Source of the DNA: an uncultured Oscillospiraceae bacterium
GTDB lineage: Bacteria; Bacillota; Clostridia; Oscillospirales; Oscillospiraceae
DNA: 64,000 nt
Direction: 5' to 3'
NCBI GenBank assembly: GCA_947625355.1
Contig: CANQOA010000005.1
Coordinates: 18,713-82,712, forward strand
Below, one piece after another: positions 41,524 to 50,365 of the stretch (the stretch's first letter is position 1; every line of letters starts with the position of its first letter). Under the pieces are notes generated by a model that was not told where the DNA came from, did not search any database, and saw only the letters and a program-made list of their open reading frames with translations. The position numbers and the translations under genes are program-made.

Positions 41524-44271
41524 ATGCAGCGTGTAAGAAACCATGCAGGGAACTGGTATGAGGCCGTGGGCGCATACGCAATCACTTTCATGTGTGTGTT
41601 ACTCGCGCTCTGGCTGACAGGGATCTACCCATTTGGTTCGTACAGTCTGCTCAAAATGGATTTGCTTCACGCATATGCGCCGGATTATCTGGAGATACGC
41701 CGTGCGTTGGCAGAGGACGGATGGGCGCTGTACTCCTGGAGTGGGATGTTGGGCAGAAACCTGTTGAGCGGCATTGTGACTGAAGCAGCCAGTCCGTTCA
41801 ATTTGCTGGCTGCTCTCTTTCCCGAACGGTATCAAGCGGATTTTTTCTCGGTCCTGACACTTTTAAAGATCCCGTGTCCGGCGGCGAGTTTCTGCGTGTA
41901 TGCCAAAAAGCGTCTGAATTGCGAGGGCACCGGCGCTATTTACTTCTCCGTTTCCTATGCGCTGTGCGCCTATGTAGCGGCGTTCCATTTCAATATCATG
42001 TGGCTGGACACCGTGATCGCCCTCCCTCTTGTCTTTCTCGGCATTGACAGGTTGCTGGATGAGGATGACGCCCGGCTCTATCTGGCAGCGTTGACCTACG
42101 CTGTTTTTACGAGCTACGGAACGGCGTTCCAGCTTTGTTTCTTCTGCGGACTGTATCTGCTATGCGGATGCATTCTGCGCAAGAGATACCGTGCGCGCTC
42201 TTTCCTGCGATTCGCTACGGCTTCTCTCCTAGTAGCGGGACTATGCGCGGTCACGCTGTTCGTGGTAGCGGACAGCTTTGATAACACGCAATATTTCCAC
42301 GAGACAGCGCCGGAGCTTGCTCTGAATTTTTCTCCGCTCCGATTCCTGGCGGCGCATTTTCTGGGAGGCTTTCCCTCCGTCAGATTTTACAGCGACAGTG
42401 CGCCGAACATCTACTGCGGCGTTTTGACACTTGTGCTGGTACCGCTGTTTCTGGGGTCCAGGCGAGTTTCGATTCGGGAAAAACTGGCATGGTGCGTGTT
42501 CACCGGGACAGTCTTGCTTTGTTTCTTTATCAGCTTGGCAACGTATGTCTTGCACGGACTACATTTTCCCGTGATGTTTCCACATCGGTACTCCTATGTG
42601 TACTCTTTCGCACTGCTGTCCGCAGCGGCGCGGACATACGGCAACAGGCAACGTATTTCACGGAAAGCTGCGATTCTGCTGGCAGCGGGGCTGTGTCTGC
42701 TGGTCATTTCCCTGTTTCTGCTCACGCCCCAGCGCGACGCTGCTAGCGCCTCTCTCCACACAAAGCTGTTTCCGGGTGTTGAAAGCACAGTCGGACCGCT
42801 CGTGCCGGGCCGGATTTCTTCTGGGTCGCTGGCGCTTAATATCGCACTGATCTGTGTGTATGTGGCGTTGCTTTGGGCGGACGAAGCCGCGGCAAAGCCG
42901 CTGGCGCACAAAGTCCTGACCTCGCTGCTGTTGATATGCGTGTGCGCAGAGGCAGTTCTTAGCTGTGAAAACGGCGTTAGCTACCTTCAGGAAGTCAAGC
43001 GGTCATGGTTCAATCAGGAGTTGCACGGTGACATGCAAGTCATTACCAAACGCTTGGATGAAGAGTCGGAGCTATACAGAGCGGAGTTTCATCGAAACCG
43101 TTCTCAGAGTGACAGCCGCGTGTACGGCTACAACGGTTTTTCAGCTCTCTGCGGAACCAGTGGAGGATACTCTGACGGATTGGAAACACTGATGCGGCGT
43201 CTTGGGCTGTGTTCCAGTTTCAATAATCTGATTTGGCAGGACCCCTCCCCTGTTGTGTCGAGCCTGTTCGCTCAGAAATATCTACTGGACGCGGGAACGC
43301 TGGCCAGCGAGAACGCAACGGCCTTTCGCTATCTGGAAAGCACAGGCAGCGTTGATGTATATGAAAACCCCTATGTTCTGCCGATAGGCTTCGCGGTCCC
43401 ACTGGACGCCAGCGCGTGGACGCCGGACGAGCATGCCGATCCATTTGACGTACAAAATGCGCTGTTCGGCAGCATGTCGGGACAACCGAATGTATGGGAC
43501 GATGTAGAGCCGAGCCTGCTCCAGTCGGAGAACCTGGATCTCTCCTATGGGGAGAAAACGGGAGAATACATCTTTGAGCTGCCGGGGTATCTCTCCTATG
43601 AGGATATCGCTTCTGGCATCCTTCCGCGGGCAGTGATACGCTACGCGCCCGACGAGGACGGGTTTATTTCGTTTTATGTTCATGGTACGAGCGTTTCCAG
43701 AGCGGTGGCGCGCGTCAACGGAGAGACTGTTTCTTCTCTATCTGTCCCCTGGGGGAATACCGGCCTGAACGCGGGTTTTGTGGAAGCTGGCGACACGGTG
43801 GAGATCGTGCTTGATCTCGATTCCATTCCAGACGGAGGAGAGCGCGAAATGGTGAGGCAAGGTGTGCTTACCGTCCATGCGGCCCGGCTGGATATGGACT
43901 TGTACGCAAAGGGCATCACACAGCTAAAAAACCGCAGCTTTCATGTCGAGAGCTACGACCGCACACATATCAATGGGTTGATCTCCTGTGATGAGGAGTG
44001 TCTGCTGTGGACATCCATTCCATACGATCACAACTGGCACGTCGTCGTGGATGGTGAAACAGTTCAAACGGATCGTTGGGACGATGCGCTGCTGTCTGTA
44101 ACATTGTCTCCGGGGAATCACAGCATTGAGTTTGAGTACAGGATGGACAGCCTGCCTGTAGCCGCTTGCGTCAGCCTTATGACACTTGTGTTGGCTCTGG
44201 TGTTTTGCCGGAAGTCTGCGAGTGAGCATGGTGATAAAGATATACGCGAAAAACGCATACGAATCGACTGA
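41524..44271 (+). CDS. YfhO family membrane glycosyltransferase (GT-C type)
   Basis: A 915-residue protein with about 13-14 membrane helices and a large C-terminal extracytoplasmic domain. The first loop has KMDLLHAYAPDYLEIRRAL and GRNLLSGI, matching the YfhO family in which an early Asp is catalytic in GT-C folds. YfhO proteins transfer sugar from undecaprenyl phosphate to teichoic acids or other wall polymers. With GtrA (45046) and GT2 (56851) it would complete a three-component surface glycosylation system. The ribosome site is weak, so the start is provisional. Confidence 0.8.
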   Translation: MQRVRNHAGNWYEAVGAYAITFMCVLLALWLTGIYPFGSYSLLKMDLLHAYAPDYLEIRRALAEDGWALYSWSGMLGRNLLSGIVTEAASPFNLLAALFPERYQADFFSVLTLLKIPCPAASFCVYAKKRLNCEGTGAIYFSVSYALCAYVAAFHFNIMWLDTVIALPLVFLGIDRLLDEDDARLYLAALTYAVFTSYGTAFQLCFFCGLYLLCGCILRKRYRARSFLRFATASLLVAGLCAVTLFVVADSFDNTQYFHETAPELALNFSPLRFLAAHFLGGFPSVRFYSDSAPNIYCGVLTLVLVPLFLGSRRVSIREKLAWCVFTGTVLLCFFISLATYVLHGLHFPVMFPHRYSYVYSFALLSAAARTYGNRQRISRKAAILLAAGLCLLVISLFLLTPQRDAASASLHTKLFPGVESTVGPLVPGRISSGSLALNIALICVYVALLWADEAAAKPLAHKVLTSLLLICVCAEAVLSCENGVSYLQEVKRSWFNQELHGDMQVITKRLDEESELYRAEFHRNRSQSDSRVYGYNGFSALCGTSGGYSDGLETLMRRLGLCSSFNNLIWQDPSPVVSSLFAQKYLLDAGTLASENATAFRYLESTGSVDVYENPYVLPIGFAVPLDASAWTPDEHADPFDVQNALFGSMSGQPNVWDDVEPSLLQSENLDLSYGEKTGEYIFELPGYLSYEDIASGILPRAVIRYAPDEDGFISFYVHGTSVSRAVARVNGETVSSLSVPWGNTGLNAGFVEAGDTVEIVLDLDSIPDGGEREMVRQGVLTVHAARLDMDLYAKGITQLKNRSFHVESYDRTHINGLISCDEECLLWTSIPYDHNWHVVVDGETVQTDRWDDALLSVTLSPGNHSIEFEYRMDSLPVAACVSLMTLVLALVFCRKSASEHGDKDIREKRIRID

Positions 44272-44320
44272 GGCGGCGGTGAATTTCGGAGAAATACTGA
44301 GACGGCTTTATTTTATCAGG

Positions 44321-45049
44321 ATGAATGTAGAAAGAAATAAGACAAATATAGGAGATGAACCGGAAGCGATCGTCGAAAGGCTGTTGACGAGATATCCAGA
44401 GATGACTGACTGTATCGAGGAAATCGACAGGGCCTATGACGTACTGGTCCAATGCTTTCAGAACGGGGGCCGGTTGCTGGTAGCCGGTAACGGAGGGAGT
44501 GCGGCTGACAGCGAACATATTTCCGGAGAATTGATGAAGTCTTTTCGTTTTCGGAGAGGAATAGACCCCAAAACCAGATTTTCTCTGAAAGAGCTATTCG
44601 GTGCTGAAGGAGAGCGTCTTGGCACGCAGTTGGAGGGTGCGCTTCCCGTGATCCCGCTCGTATCGTTTACATCTGTTTTGACAGCATACTCCAATGATAC
44701 CAATCCCGCTGCGGCTTTCGCTCAGGTGCTATACGGGTGCGGTCGTCCAGAAGATGTTTTCTTGGCCATTACTACATCCGGTAATTCGGAAAACATATAT
44801 AAGGCGTTGATGATCGCCCGCGCGAAAGAAATATCTACGATTTGCTTAACAGGCAGAGACGGTGGGCCTTGTGGGCGCATTGCCGATGTGACGATACATG
44901 TTCCGGAGGATGAAACATATCTCATTCAAGAACTGCATCTTCCCGTGTACCATGCCCTATGCGCAATGCTAGAGGCTCACTTTTTCAGACAGCAGAACGG
45001 ACGGATAACCGATGTTCTTCCGAGTAGACGCGATAGGGTCAGGGTGTGA
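44321..45049 (+). CDS. gmhA: Sedoheptulose 7-phosphate isomerase (GmhA-like, SIS domain)
   Basis: From MNVERNKTN the protein has 242 residues; frames starting further upstream run into yfhO. The SIS domain shows LLVAGNGGSAADSEHISGEL and ITTSGNSENIYKAL, hallmarks of GmhA. It converts sedoheptulose 7-phosphate to D-glycero-D-manno-heptose 7-phosphate, the first step of heptose nucleotide synthesis. Downstream genes encode the remaining GDP-heptose enzymes, which makes the call specific. It is longer than E. coli GmhA because of an insertion after the first motif that is common in Firmicute homologues. The ribosome site is poor. Confidence 0.88.
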   Translation: MNVERNKTNIGDEPEAIVERLLTRYPEMTDCIEEIDRAYDVLVQCFQNGGRLLVAGNGGSAADSEHISGELMKSFRFRRGIDPKTRFSLKELFGAEGERLGTQLEGALPVIPLVSFTSVLTAYSNDTNPAAAFAQVLYGCGRPEDVFLAITTSGNSENIYKALMIARAKEISTICLTGRDGGPCGRIADVTIHVPEDETYLIQELHLPVYHALCAMLEAHFFRQQNGRITDVLPSRRDRVRV

Positions 45050-45477
45050 TTTTTGTTATGGCAGTGCGAGATTTACTGAAAAAGTATCAGGAACTGATCG
45101 CCTATGGGATCGTAGGTGTATTGACGACACTTTTGAATCTGGTGGTGTATTTTGTCCTCACATCCTGGTTAGGCGTTCATTACATCCTGTCGGATATTAT
45201 CGCTTGGGTCATCTGTTTTGTTTTCTCGTTTGTGACGAACAAACTCTATGTATTCAAAAGCGCTACATGGACATTCAACGCACTGTTGAAGGAAGTTTCA
45301 AAGTTCTTTACCAGCAGTGTTTTTACCGGCATCGTGGATGTGGGACTGCTGTACGCCATGGTGGATCTTATGAAGATCAACGGAACGGTATCAAAGCTCA
45401 CAGATAATGTAGTTATTATTATTTTGAATTATATTTTGCGAAAACTCTGGGTGTTCAAGAAGAAGGCCGAGGAATGA
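45046..45477 (+). CDS. GtrA family membrane protein (flippase-like)
   Basis: 143 residues with four membrane helices: LIAYGIVGVLTTLLNLVVYF, SDIIAWVICFVFSFVTNKLYVF, a third around 85-105 and a last VIIILNYILRKLWVF. The conserved NKLYVF and NYILRKLWVF pattern is diagnostic of GtrA/GtcA. These proteins are thought to flip polyprenyl-phosphate sugars. The GTG at 45046 overlaps the gmhA stop; ATG at 45058 is an alternative start. Confidence 0.88.
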   Translation: MIFVMAVRDLLKKYQELIAYGIVGVLTTLLNLVVYFVLTSWLGVHYILSDIIAWVICFVFSFVTNKLYVFKSATWTFNALLKEVSKFFTSSVFTGIVDVGLLYAMVDLMKINGTVSKLTDNVVIIILNYILRKLWVFKKKAEE

Positions 45478-45524
45478 ATGGCCGCGGCATACAAAGCGGT
45501 ATTTCGTAAACGGAGGGTGCAGCT

Positions 45525-46403
45525 ATGTATCTGATCGTTGGCGGTGCGGGGTATTTGGGCACGAATCTGATAGAGGCAGTTCTGGAGAAAACGGATGAGG
45601 CAGTTTGTGCCACTGCAAGAAATATCCCACCTTTTCCCCCGACATCCCGTATCTGTTGGGAGGCATGCGATATTGAGGATCGCGATTCGGTGGATCGGCT
45701 GGCGGACAAGCTGGCTGGTGAGTCCTTAAAGGTGGTAGTTTGCGCGGCGTTCCACCACCCCGATGCCGTGCAGCAGCAGCCCAGAAAGGCTTGGAACGTC
45801 AATGTGACGTCTCTTTCATATCTTCTGAATCGCCTGGAAAATGTGAAACGGCTGTTTTATCCATCTACGGATAGTGTTTATGGAGAAAGCGAGGGCGGGC
45901 ACCACTTTCAAGAGGGAGACAAGACCACGCCTGTCAACATTTACGGCAGGCAGAAAACGGTCGCAGAGCAGTTGGTGAACGGTTATGGATACAATGTGGC
46001 TCGTTTCCCCTTCCTTATCGGACCCAGCCTGGTTCCGGGGAAACCGCATTTTTATGACCGCATTGCGGAGACGATTCTCCGTGGAGAGCCTATGGAGATG
46101 TTTCAGGATTCATACCGGTCTACTCTATCGTTCGCCTCTGCCGCCCGATTTGTTGTTGATCTGATAGAGATGGTGGCCCCGGTTCCGCAGATAATAAACA
46201 TCTGTGGGGACGATGATTTGAGCAAGTATGATGTGGGACTGATGATCGCACGAAAACTAAATGTCCCGAAGGATCTAATCGTACCTATTTCTATAAGCGG
46301 CAAGCAAGGGATTTTTGAGACCGCCCGTGCGCAGTCCACCCTGATGGACAACAGCCTCCTCAAGTCCGTGTTGGGTCTGAAACGGATAGAATTGGAGCTT
46401 TGA
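45525..46403 (+). CDS. NAD-dependent sugar epimerase/dehydratase (SDR)
   Basis: A 292-residue extended SDR. The Rossmann motif is GGAGYLGTNLIEAV; DSVYGE follows the active serine region, and YGRQK supplies the Tyr and Lys. It resembles RmlD/4-ketoreductase-type enzymes, but the product cannot be assigned from sequence. It probably modifies a nucleotide-activated heptose. The GGAGGGTGCAGCT ribosome site fits, and the stop overlaps the next frame. Confidence 0.8.
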   Translation: MYLIVGGAGYLGTNLIEAVLEKTDEAVCATARNIPPFPPTSRICWEACDIEDRDSVDRLADKLAGESLKVVVCAAFHHPDAVQQQPRKAWNVNVTSLSYLLNRLENVKRLFYPSTDSVYGESEGGHHFQEGDKTTPVNIYGRQKTVAEQLVNGYGYNVARFPFLIGPSLVPGKPHFYDRIAETILRGEPMEMFQDSYRSTLSFASAARFVVDLIEMVAPVPQIINICGDDDLSKYDVGLMIARKLNVPKDLIVPISISGKQGIFETARAQSTLMDNSLLKSVLGLKRIELEL

Positions 46404-46429
46404 AAATAGTAAGCGGAGAGAACGGCGAT

Positions 46430-47689
46430 ATGAAAGTGGTGGTTTCGGCTGGCGGAAAGGGGACGCGGATCTCCAGTGTGGCCAGCACCATTCCGAAGCC
46501 CATGATCTCTATCTGTGGAAAGCCGGTACTGGAACATCAGGTTGAATGCCTTCGCCGGCAGGGTTTCCGTGACTTCATATTTACGGTGGGGCATCTGGGA
46601 CAGCAGATACAGGATTATTTTGGGGACGGCTCAAGATTCGGCGTCACGATTACATATTACGTCGAGAGAGAACCTCTAGGAACTGCTGGGGCGTTGGTGG
46701 CGCTTCGGGAGCAATTGAAAGAAGATTATCTTCTGATAAACGGTGATTTGATTTTTGACGTGGATATAGGGCGGATGATCCGTTTCCACCAGCAGAAGAA
46801 TGCCGCTGCTACACTGCTGACGCATCCGAACAGCCACCCTTACGATGGGGCGATCATAGAAGCGGACAAAGATCACAGGATCATCCGTTGGCTCAACAAA
46901 GAGGAAGATCGCGGCCTGTATGAGAACAGAGTAAATTCTGGGATACACATTCTTTCACCCCGGCTGTTCGACCGGTTTACAAAGGTCGAAAGGATCGATT
47001 TAGACAGGGAGGTCTTAAAGCCAAGGATTCCAGAAGGCGATGTGTTTTCCTATGACTCCCCTGAGTACATTCATGACATGGGCACACCGGAGCGCTATCG
47101 ACAGGTATGCGAGGCGGTGAAGAACGGGCTTCCGGCCCGCCGAAATCTTTCCCACCCACAAGAAGCGATATTTCTGGACCGCGACGGAACAATCAACGTA
47201 CATAAAGGTTTTGTGACGCGCTGGGAGCAGATCGAGTTGCTGCCGGGCGCAGCGGAGGCAATTGCTCGTATAAATCAGAGCGGGTATTTAGCAATTGTGG
47301 TGACAAATCAGCCGGTCATTGCCAGAGGTGAGTGTACCTGGGAAGAACTGTGGGATATCCACCGGGTCTTGCAGATGAAGCTGGGCGAGAAAGGTGCGTA
47401 TCTGGACGATATTTTAATCTGCCCTCATCATCCGGACAAAGGTTTCCCTGGTGAACGGTCCGAGTACAAGATCGACTGCAGCTGTAGAAAACCCAAACCA
47501 GGTCTGCTGTTGGAGGCGGCGAAAAAATACAACATTGACCTGACCCGATCCTATATGGTCGGGGACAGTGAAAGAGATACCCTTGCAGGAGAAGCAGCGG
47601 GCTGCCAGAGTGTTCGCATCGGGGAAAGCGGCAGGTTTGAGTCGCTGTCGGCGTTTATAAATACATTGTTCGATTACGAGAAAAGTTAG
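46430..47689 (+). CDS. Fusion of heptose-1-phosphate guanylyltransferase (HddC) and heptose bisphosphate phosphatase (GmhB)
   Basis: Translation is placed at ATG 46430 after an AGCGGAG site. Residues 1-235 form a nucleotidyltransferase (VVVSAGGKGTRISSVASTIPKP, LINGDLIFDVD, NSGIHILS). Residues 245-419 are a HAD phosphatase of the GmhB/histidinol-phosphatase type: FLDRDGTINV, VVTNQPVIARG, zinc-binding CPHHPD and CSCRKPKPG, and MVGDSERD. Together they would turn heptose 1,7-bisphosphate into heptose 1-phosphate and then a nucleotide heptose, GDP being likely by analogy with HddC. The fused arrangement is compact and unusual. Confidence 0.87.
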   Translation: MKVVVSAGGKGTRISSVASTIPKPMISICGKPVLEHQVECLRRQGFRDFIFTVGHLGQQIQDYFGDGSRFGVTITYYVEREPLGTAGALVALREQLKEDYLLINGDLIFDVDIGRMIRFHQQKNAAATLLTHPNSHPYDGAIIEADKDHRIIRWLNKEEDRGLYENRVNSGIHILSPRLFDRFTKVERIDLDREVLKPRIPEGDVFSYDSPEYIHDMGTPERYRQVCEAVKNGLPARRNLSHPQEAIFLDRDGTINVHKGFVTRWEQIELLPGAAEAIARINQSGYLAIVVTNQPVIARGECTWEELWDIHRVLQMKLGEKGAYLDDILICPHHPDKGFPGERSEYKIDCSCRKPKPGLLLEAAKKYNIDLTRSYMVGDSERDTLAGEAAGCQSVRIGESGRFESLSAFINTLFDYEKS

Positions 47690-47699
47690 GAGAATACCT

Positions 47700-48722
47700 G
47701 TGGTTATTACAAAGACCCCGTTCCGCATGTCTTTTTTCGGAGGGGGAACAGATTATGAGCCGTTTTTTCGGGAATACGGCGGAAGTGTGATATCGACCAC
47801 GTTTGATAAGTATTGCTATGTGACGGTCAGACATCAACCTCGTTTTTTTGACTATGCAAACCAGGTCACCTATAACGTCATTGAGCGAACAAGGAGCGTT
47901 GATGAGATAGAGCATCCTGTAGTGCGAAACGCTATGAAGATGCTGGATATGCATGAGCTTCGTATCACCTATGACGCGGACTTGCCTGCTCGTTCCGGTT
48001 TGGGCAGCAGTTCCTCTTTTACAGTGGGGCTGCTCAACGGCTTTTATGCACTGAAAGGGAAAAACAAAAGCAAAAGGACCCTGGCCGAAGAGGCTATCTA
48101 TATTGAGCGTGAGCTGTGTGGAGAAAGCGGCGGTTGGCAGGATCAGATCGCTGTCGCATATGGCGGTCTTAACCGCATCGATTTCTCCAGCGAGGGTTTT
48201 GCCGTTCATCCTCTGGTCGTTCCCAAAGCGAGGATGCAGTCATTGAACGAACACCTCATGCTGTTCTTTACCGGCTTTTCCAGGTTTAGCAGCGATATTG
48301 CCACGGCTCAGATGTCCGCCATGAAAGATAAGCGGCAGGATCTGCTGGAGATGTTGAAGCTGGTGGATGTGAGCCAGGAAATTCTGACGGGGAAAGGCGA
48401 CATTTGTGAATTTGGGCGCTTGCTTGATTATACATGGAAACTGAAGAGCGGCCTTACGAGCAAGGTAACAAATGAGGCAATAAACAAAATTTACGCAGAT
48501 GCGATAAAAGCCGGCGCCATCGGTGGGAAGCTGCTGGGTGCCGGGGGCGGAGGATTTCTGCTTTTATTTGTCGAACCAGACAAACAGTCGGCGGTCCAGA
48601 AGGCCGTGGGACCATTGCTCAGGGTCCCGTTCAAGTTCGAGACGGGCGGGACCAGTATCATGCATTATGAACAGGAAGAATGGTCACGGGCCGATGCAAT
48701 AGATGAACTTGTAAACGTGTGA
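47700..48722 (+). CDS. hddA: GHMP kinase, D-glycero-D-manno-heptose 7-phosphate kinase (HddA-like)
   Basis: 340 residues starting with GTG after AGGAG. Family features: FRMSFFGGGTDYEPFF (substrate loop of heptose/fucose kinases), PARSGLGSSSSFTVGLL (ATP loop) and IGGKLLGAGGGGFLLLF. FFGGGTDY is typical of HddA and related heptose kinases. It phosphorylates C1 of heptose 7-phosphate. Its position between the HddC-GmhB fusion and a 4,6-dehydratase supports GDP-heptose synthesis. Confidence 0.88.
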   Translation: MVITKTPFRMSFFGGGTDYEPFFREYGGSVISTTFDKYCYVTVRHQPRFFDYANQVTYNVIERTRSVDEIEHPVVRNAMKMLDMHELRITYDADLPARSGLGSSSSFTVGLLNGFYALKGKNKSKRTLAEEAIYIERELCGESGGWQDQIAVAYGGLNRIDFSSEGFAVHPLVVPKARMQSLNEHLMLFFTGFSRFSSDIATAQMSAMKDKRQDLLEMLKLVDVSQEILTGKGDICEFGRLLDYTWKLKSGLTSKVTNEAINKIYADAIKAGAIGGKLLGAGGGGFLLLFVEPDKQSAVQKAVGPLLRVPFKFETGGTSIMHYEQEEWSRADAIDELVNV

Positions 48723-48738
48723 AGGAGATAATTGCATT

Positions 48739-49752
48739 ATGAAAGCACTGATCACTGGCATGACGGGAATGGTTGGCTCCCATTTGGCAGATTATCTGCT
48801 GGCGAACACAGACTGGGATATTTATGGAATGCAGCGCTGGCGCAGTCCGTTGGACAACATCATGCATCTGATGGATCGAATCAATCACCACGATCGTGTA
48901 TTTATTGAGTATGGCGATCTGAACGATCAAGCGTCTCTGATCACGGTCTTGGATAAGGTGAAGCCGGATTATATTTTCCATCTGGCTGCGCAGAGCTATC
49001 CGCTGACCAGTTTTACCGCCCCGATAGATACGCTGAACACGAACATACTGGGAACCTGTCGCCTGCTGGAGAGCGTGCGGCTGTTGGGCCAGAAGCCTAT
49101 CATCCACGTTTGCGCTTCCTCTGAGGTGTTTGGTCGTATACCGCGGGAAAAGCTGCCGGAAGCCGGAATCCATGAGGACTGCCCGTTCCATCCTGCGTCC
49201 CCTTACGCGATCTCCAAGGTCGGAACGGATCTGGTCGGGCGCTATTATGCCGAGGCGTATGACATGACGGTAATGACCACGCGGATGTTTACGCACACCG
49301 GCCCCCGCCGCGGCGATGTGTTCCATGAGTCCACGTTTGCCAAACAGATCGCCATGATCGAAGTTGGGCTGCAGGAACCGGTGGTAAAAGTAGGGAACCT
49401 GGATTCCCTGCGGACGTATGCCGACGTGCGGGACGCAGTTCGGGCCTATTACATGCTTGTGACGGTGAATCCGGTAAAGGGCGAGTATTACAACATCGGC
49501 GGGACTTATACCTGTACGGTGGGTGACACACTGAACACACTGTTGTCTTTTTCTACAGTCAAGAATATCAGAATAGAAACGGACCCTCAGCGGCTCAGGC
49601 CCATTGACGCGGATCTCCAGGTCCCTGACTGTTCTAAGTTCACCGCTCATTCCGGTTGGAAGCCTGAAATCCCCTACGAACAGACAATGCTGGACCTGTT
49701 GAACCACTGGCGTGCGAAAATCAAACAGACGGGCGCATACATCGACCGCTAG
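48739..49752 (+). CDS. GDP-mannose/GDP-heptose 4,6-dehydratase family SDR
   Basis: A 337-residue extended SDR with TGMTGMVGSHLADYLL, SSEVFGRIP and YAISK active-site motif, and RMFTHTGPRRG, a signature of GDP-sugar 4,6-dehydratases. In this locus the natural substrate is probably GDP-D-glycero-alpha-D-manno-heptose, giving the 4-keto-6-deoxy sugar used by later epimerases. GAAGGAGAT lies 11 bases upstream of the ATG. Confidence 0.85.
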   Translation: MKALITGMTGMVGSHLADYLLANTDWDIYGMQRWRSPLDNIMHLMDRINHHDRVFIEYGDLNDQASLITVLDKVKPDYIFHLAAQSYPLTSFTAPIDTLNTNILGTCRLLESVRLLGQKPIIHVCASSEVFGRIPREKLPEAGIHEDCPFHPASPYAISKVGTDLVGRYYAEAYDMTVMTTRMFTHTGPRRGDVFHESTFAKQIAMIEVGLQEPVVKVGNLDSLRTYADVRDAVRAYYMLVTVNPVKGEYYNIGGTYTCTVGDTLNTLLSFSTVKNIRIETDPQRLRPIDADLQVPDCSKFTAHSGWKPEIPYEQTMLDLLNHWRAKIKQTGAYIDR

Positions 49753-50326
49753 GGGGGTAATCGCTACGGGCGTTCATACTGTATCAACGGCCAACAAGAA
49801 AAAAACAGCGCTTTCTTTGTTATCTGCGGTCATCGTGGCCGTTGCGTTGAGCGTTGCTCTTTATTACCTGTTCCAGATTGAACCTCACTGCAATTACAGC
49901 AGATATGTCCATGATGCAGAGATAGACGGTTATCCCGCAGTAGAAGAAACTGAACAATACAGATATGAAATTGATTACGCTGACTATGTTAGAGATGACG
50001 TAGGCAACATCTCCGACTATTTCGGCCTGATTCGGATATCCGGCTGGGAAGTTGCCAAACAAGAAGAAGGCTGGGGTTCAAATATGAAGGGGCTTCTACT
50101 GGAATCAGACGACTGCGCGTACCGGGTCGATACAGAGATGAAGAAAGAAATTGAAATACCGTATCTAGACCAGTCTGATGCTGAGGACAAGTCGCTGAAT
50201 GTAGCTTTTTTCACTTATATTCCGCAGGATTCGATTTCGGCAGGCAGTTACAGAGTTGGAATTCTCGTTAAGGAAGAACAAATTGACAAAGTTCTGTGGA
50301 CTGAAAATCGAATAGAAGTGTTATGA
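49712..50326 (+). CDS. Hypothetical membrane-anchored protein
   Basis: An unrecognised protein of up to 204 residues with one membrane helix near the N-terminus (ALSLLSAVIVAVALSVALYYLF) and an acidic extracytoplasmic domain rich in Tyr and Asp (CNYSRYVHDAEIDGYPAV). The only in-frame start before the helix is GTG 49712, which overlaps the previous gene by 41 bases; GGGGGGTAATC after that gene's stop suggests the true start could be a rare codon near 49770. A structural or regulatory partner of the glycosylation machinery is possible. Confidence 0.55.
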   Translation: MRKSNRRAHTSTARGVIATGVHTVSTANKKKTALSLLSAVIVAVALSVALYYLFQIEPHCNYSRYVHDAEIDGYPAVEETEQYRYEIDYADYVRDDVGNISDYFGLIRISGWEVAKQEEGWGSNMKGLLLESDDCAYRVDTEMKKEIEIPYLDQSDAEDKSLNVAFFTYIPQDSISAGSYRVGILVKEEQIDKVLWTENRIEVL

Positions 50327-50365
50327 CAATTGCTTATCGAAATACTGGTTATGGGACATAAATAA

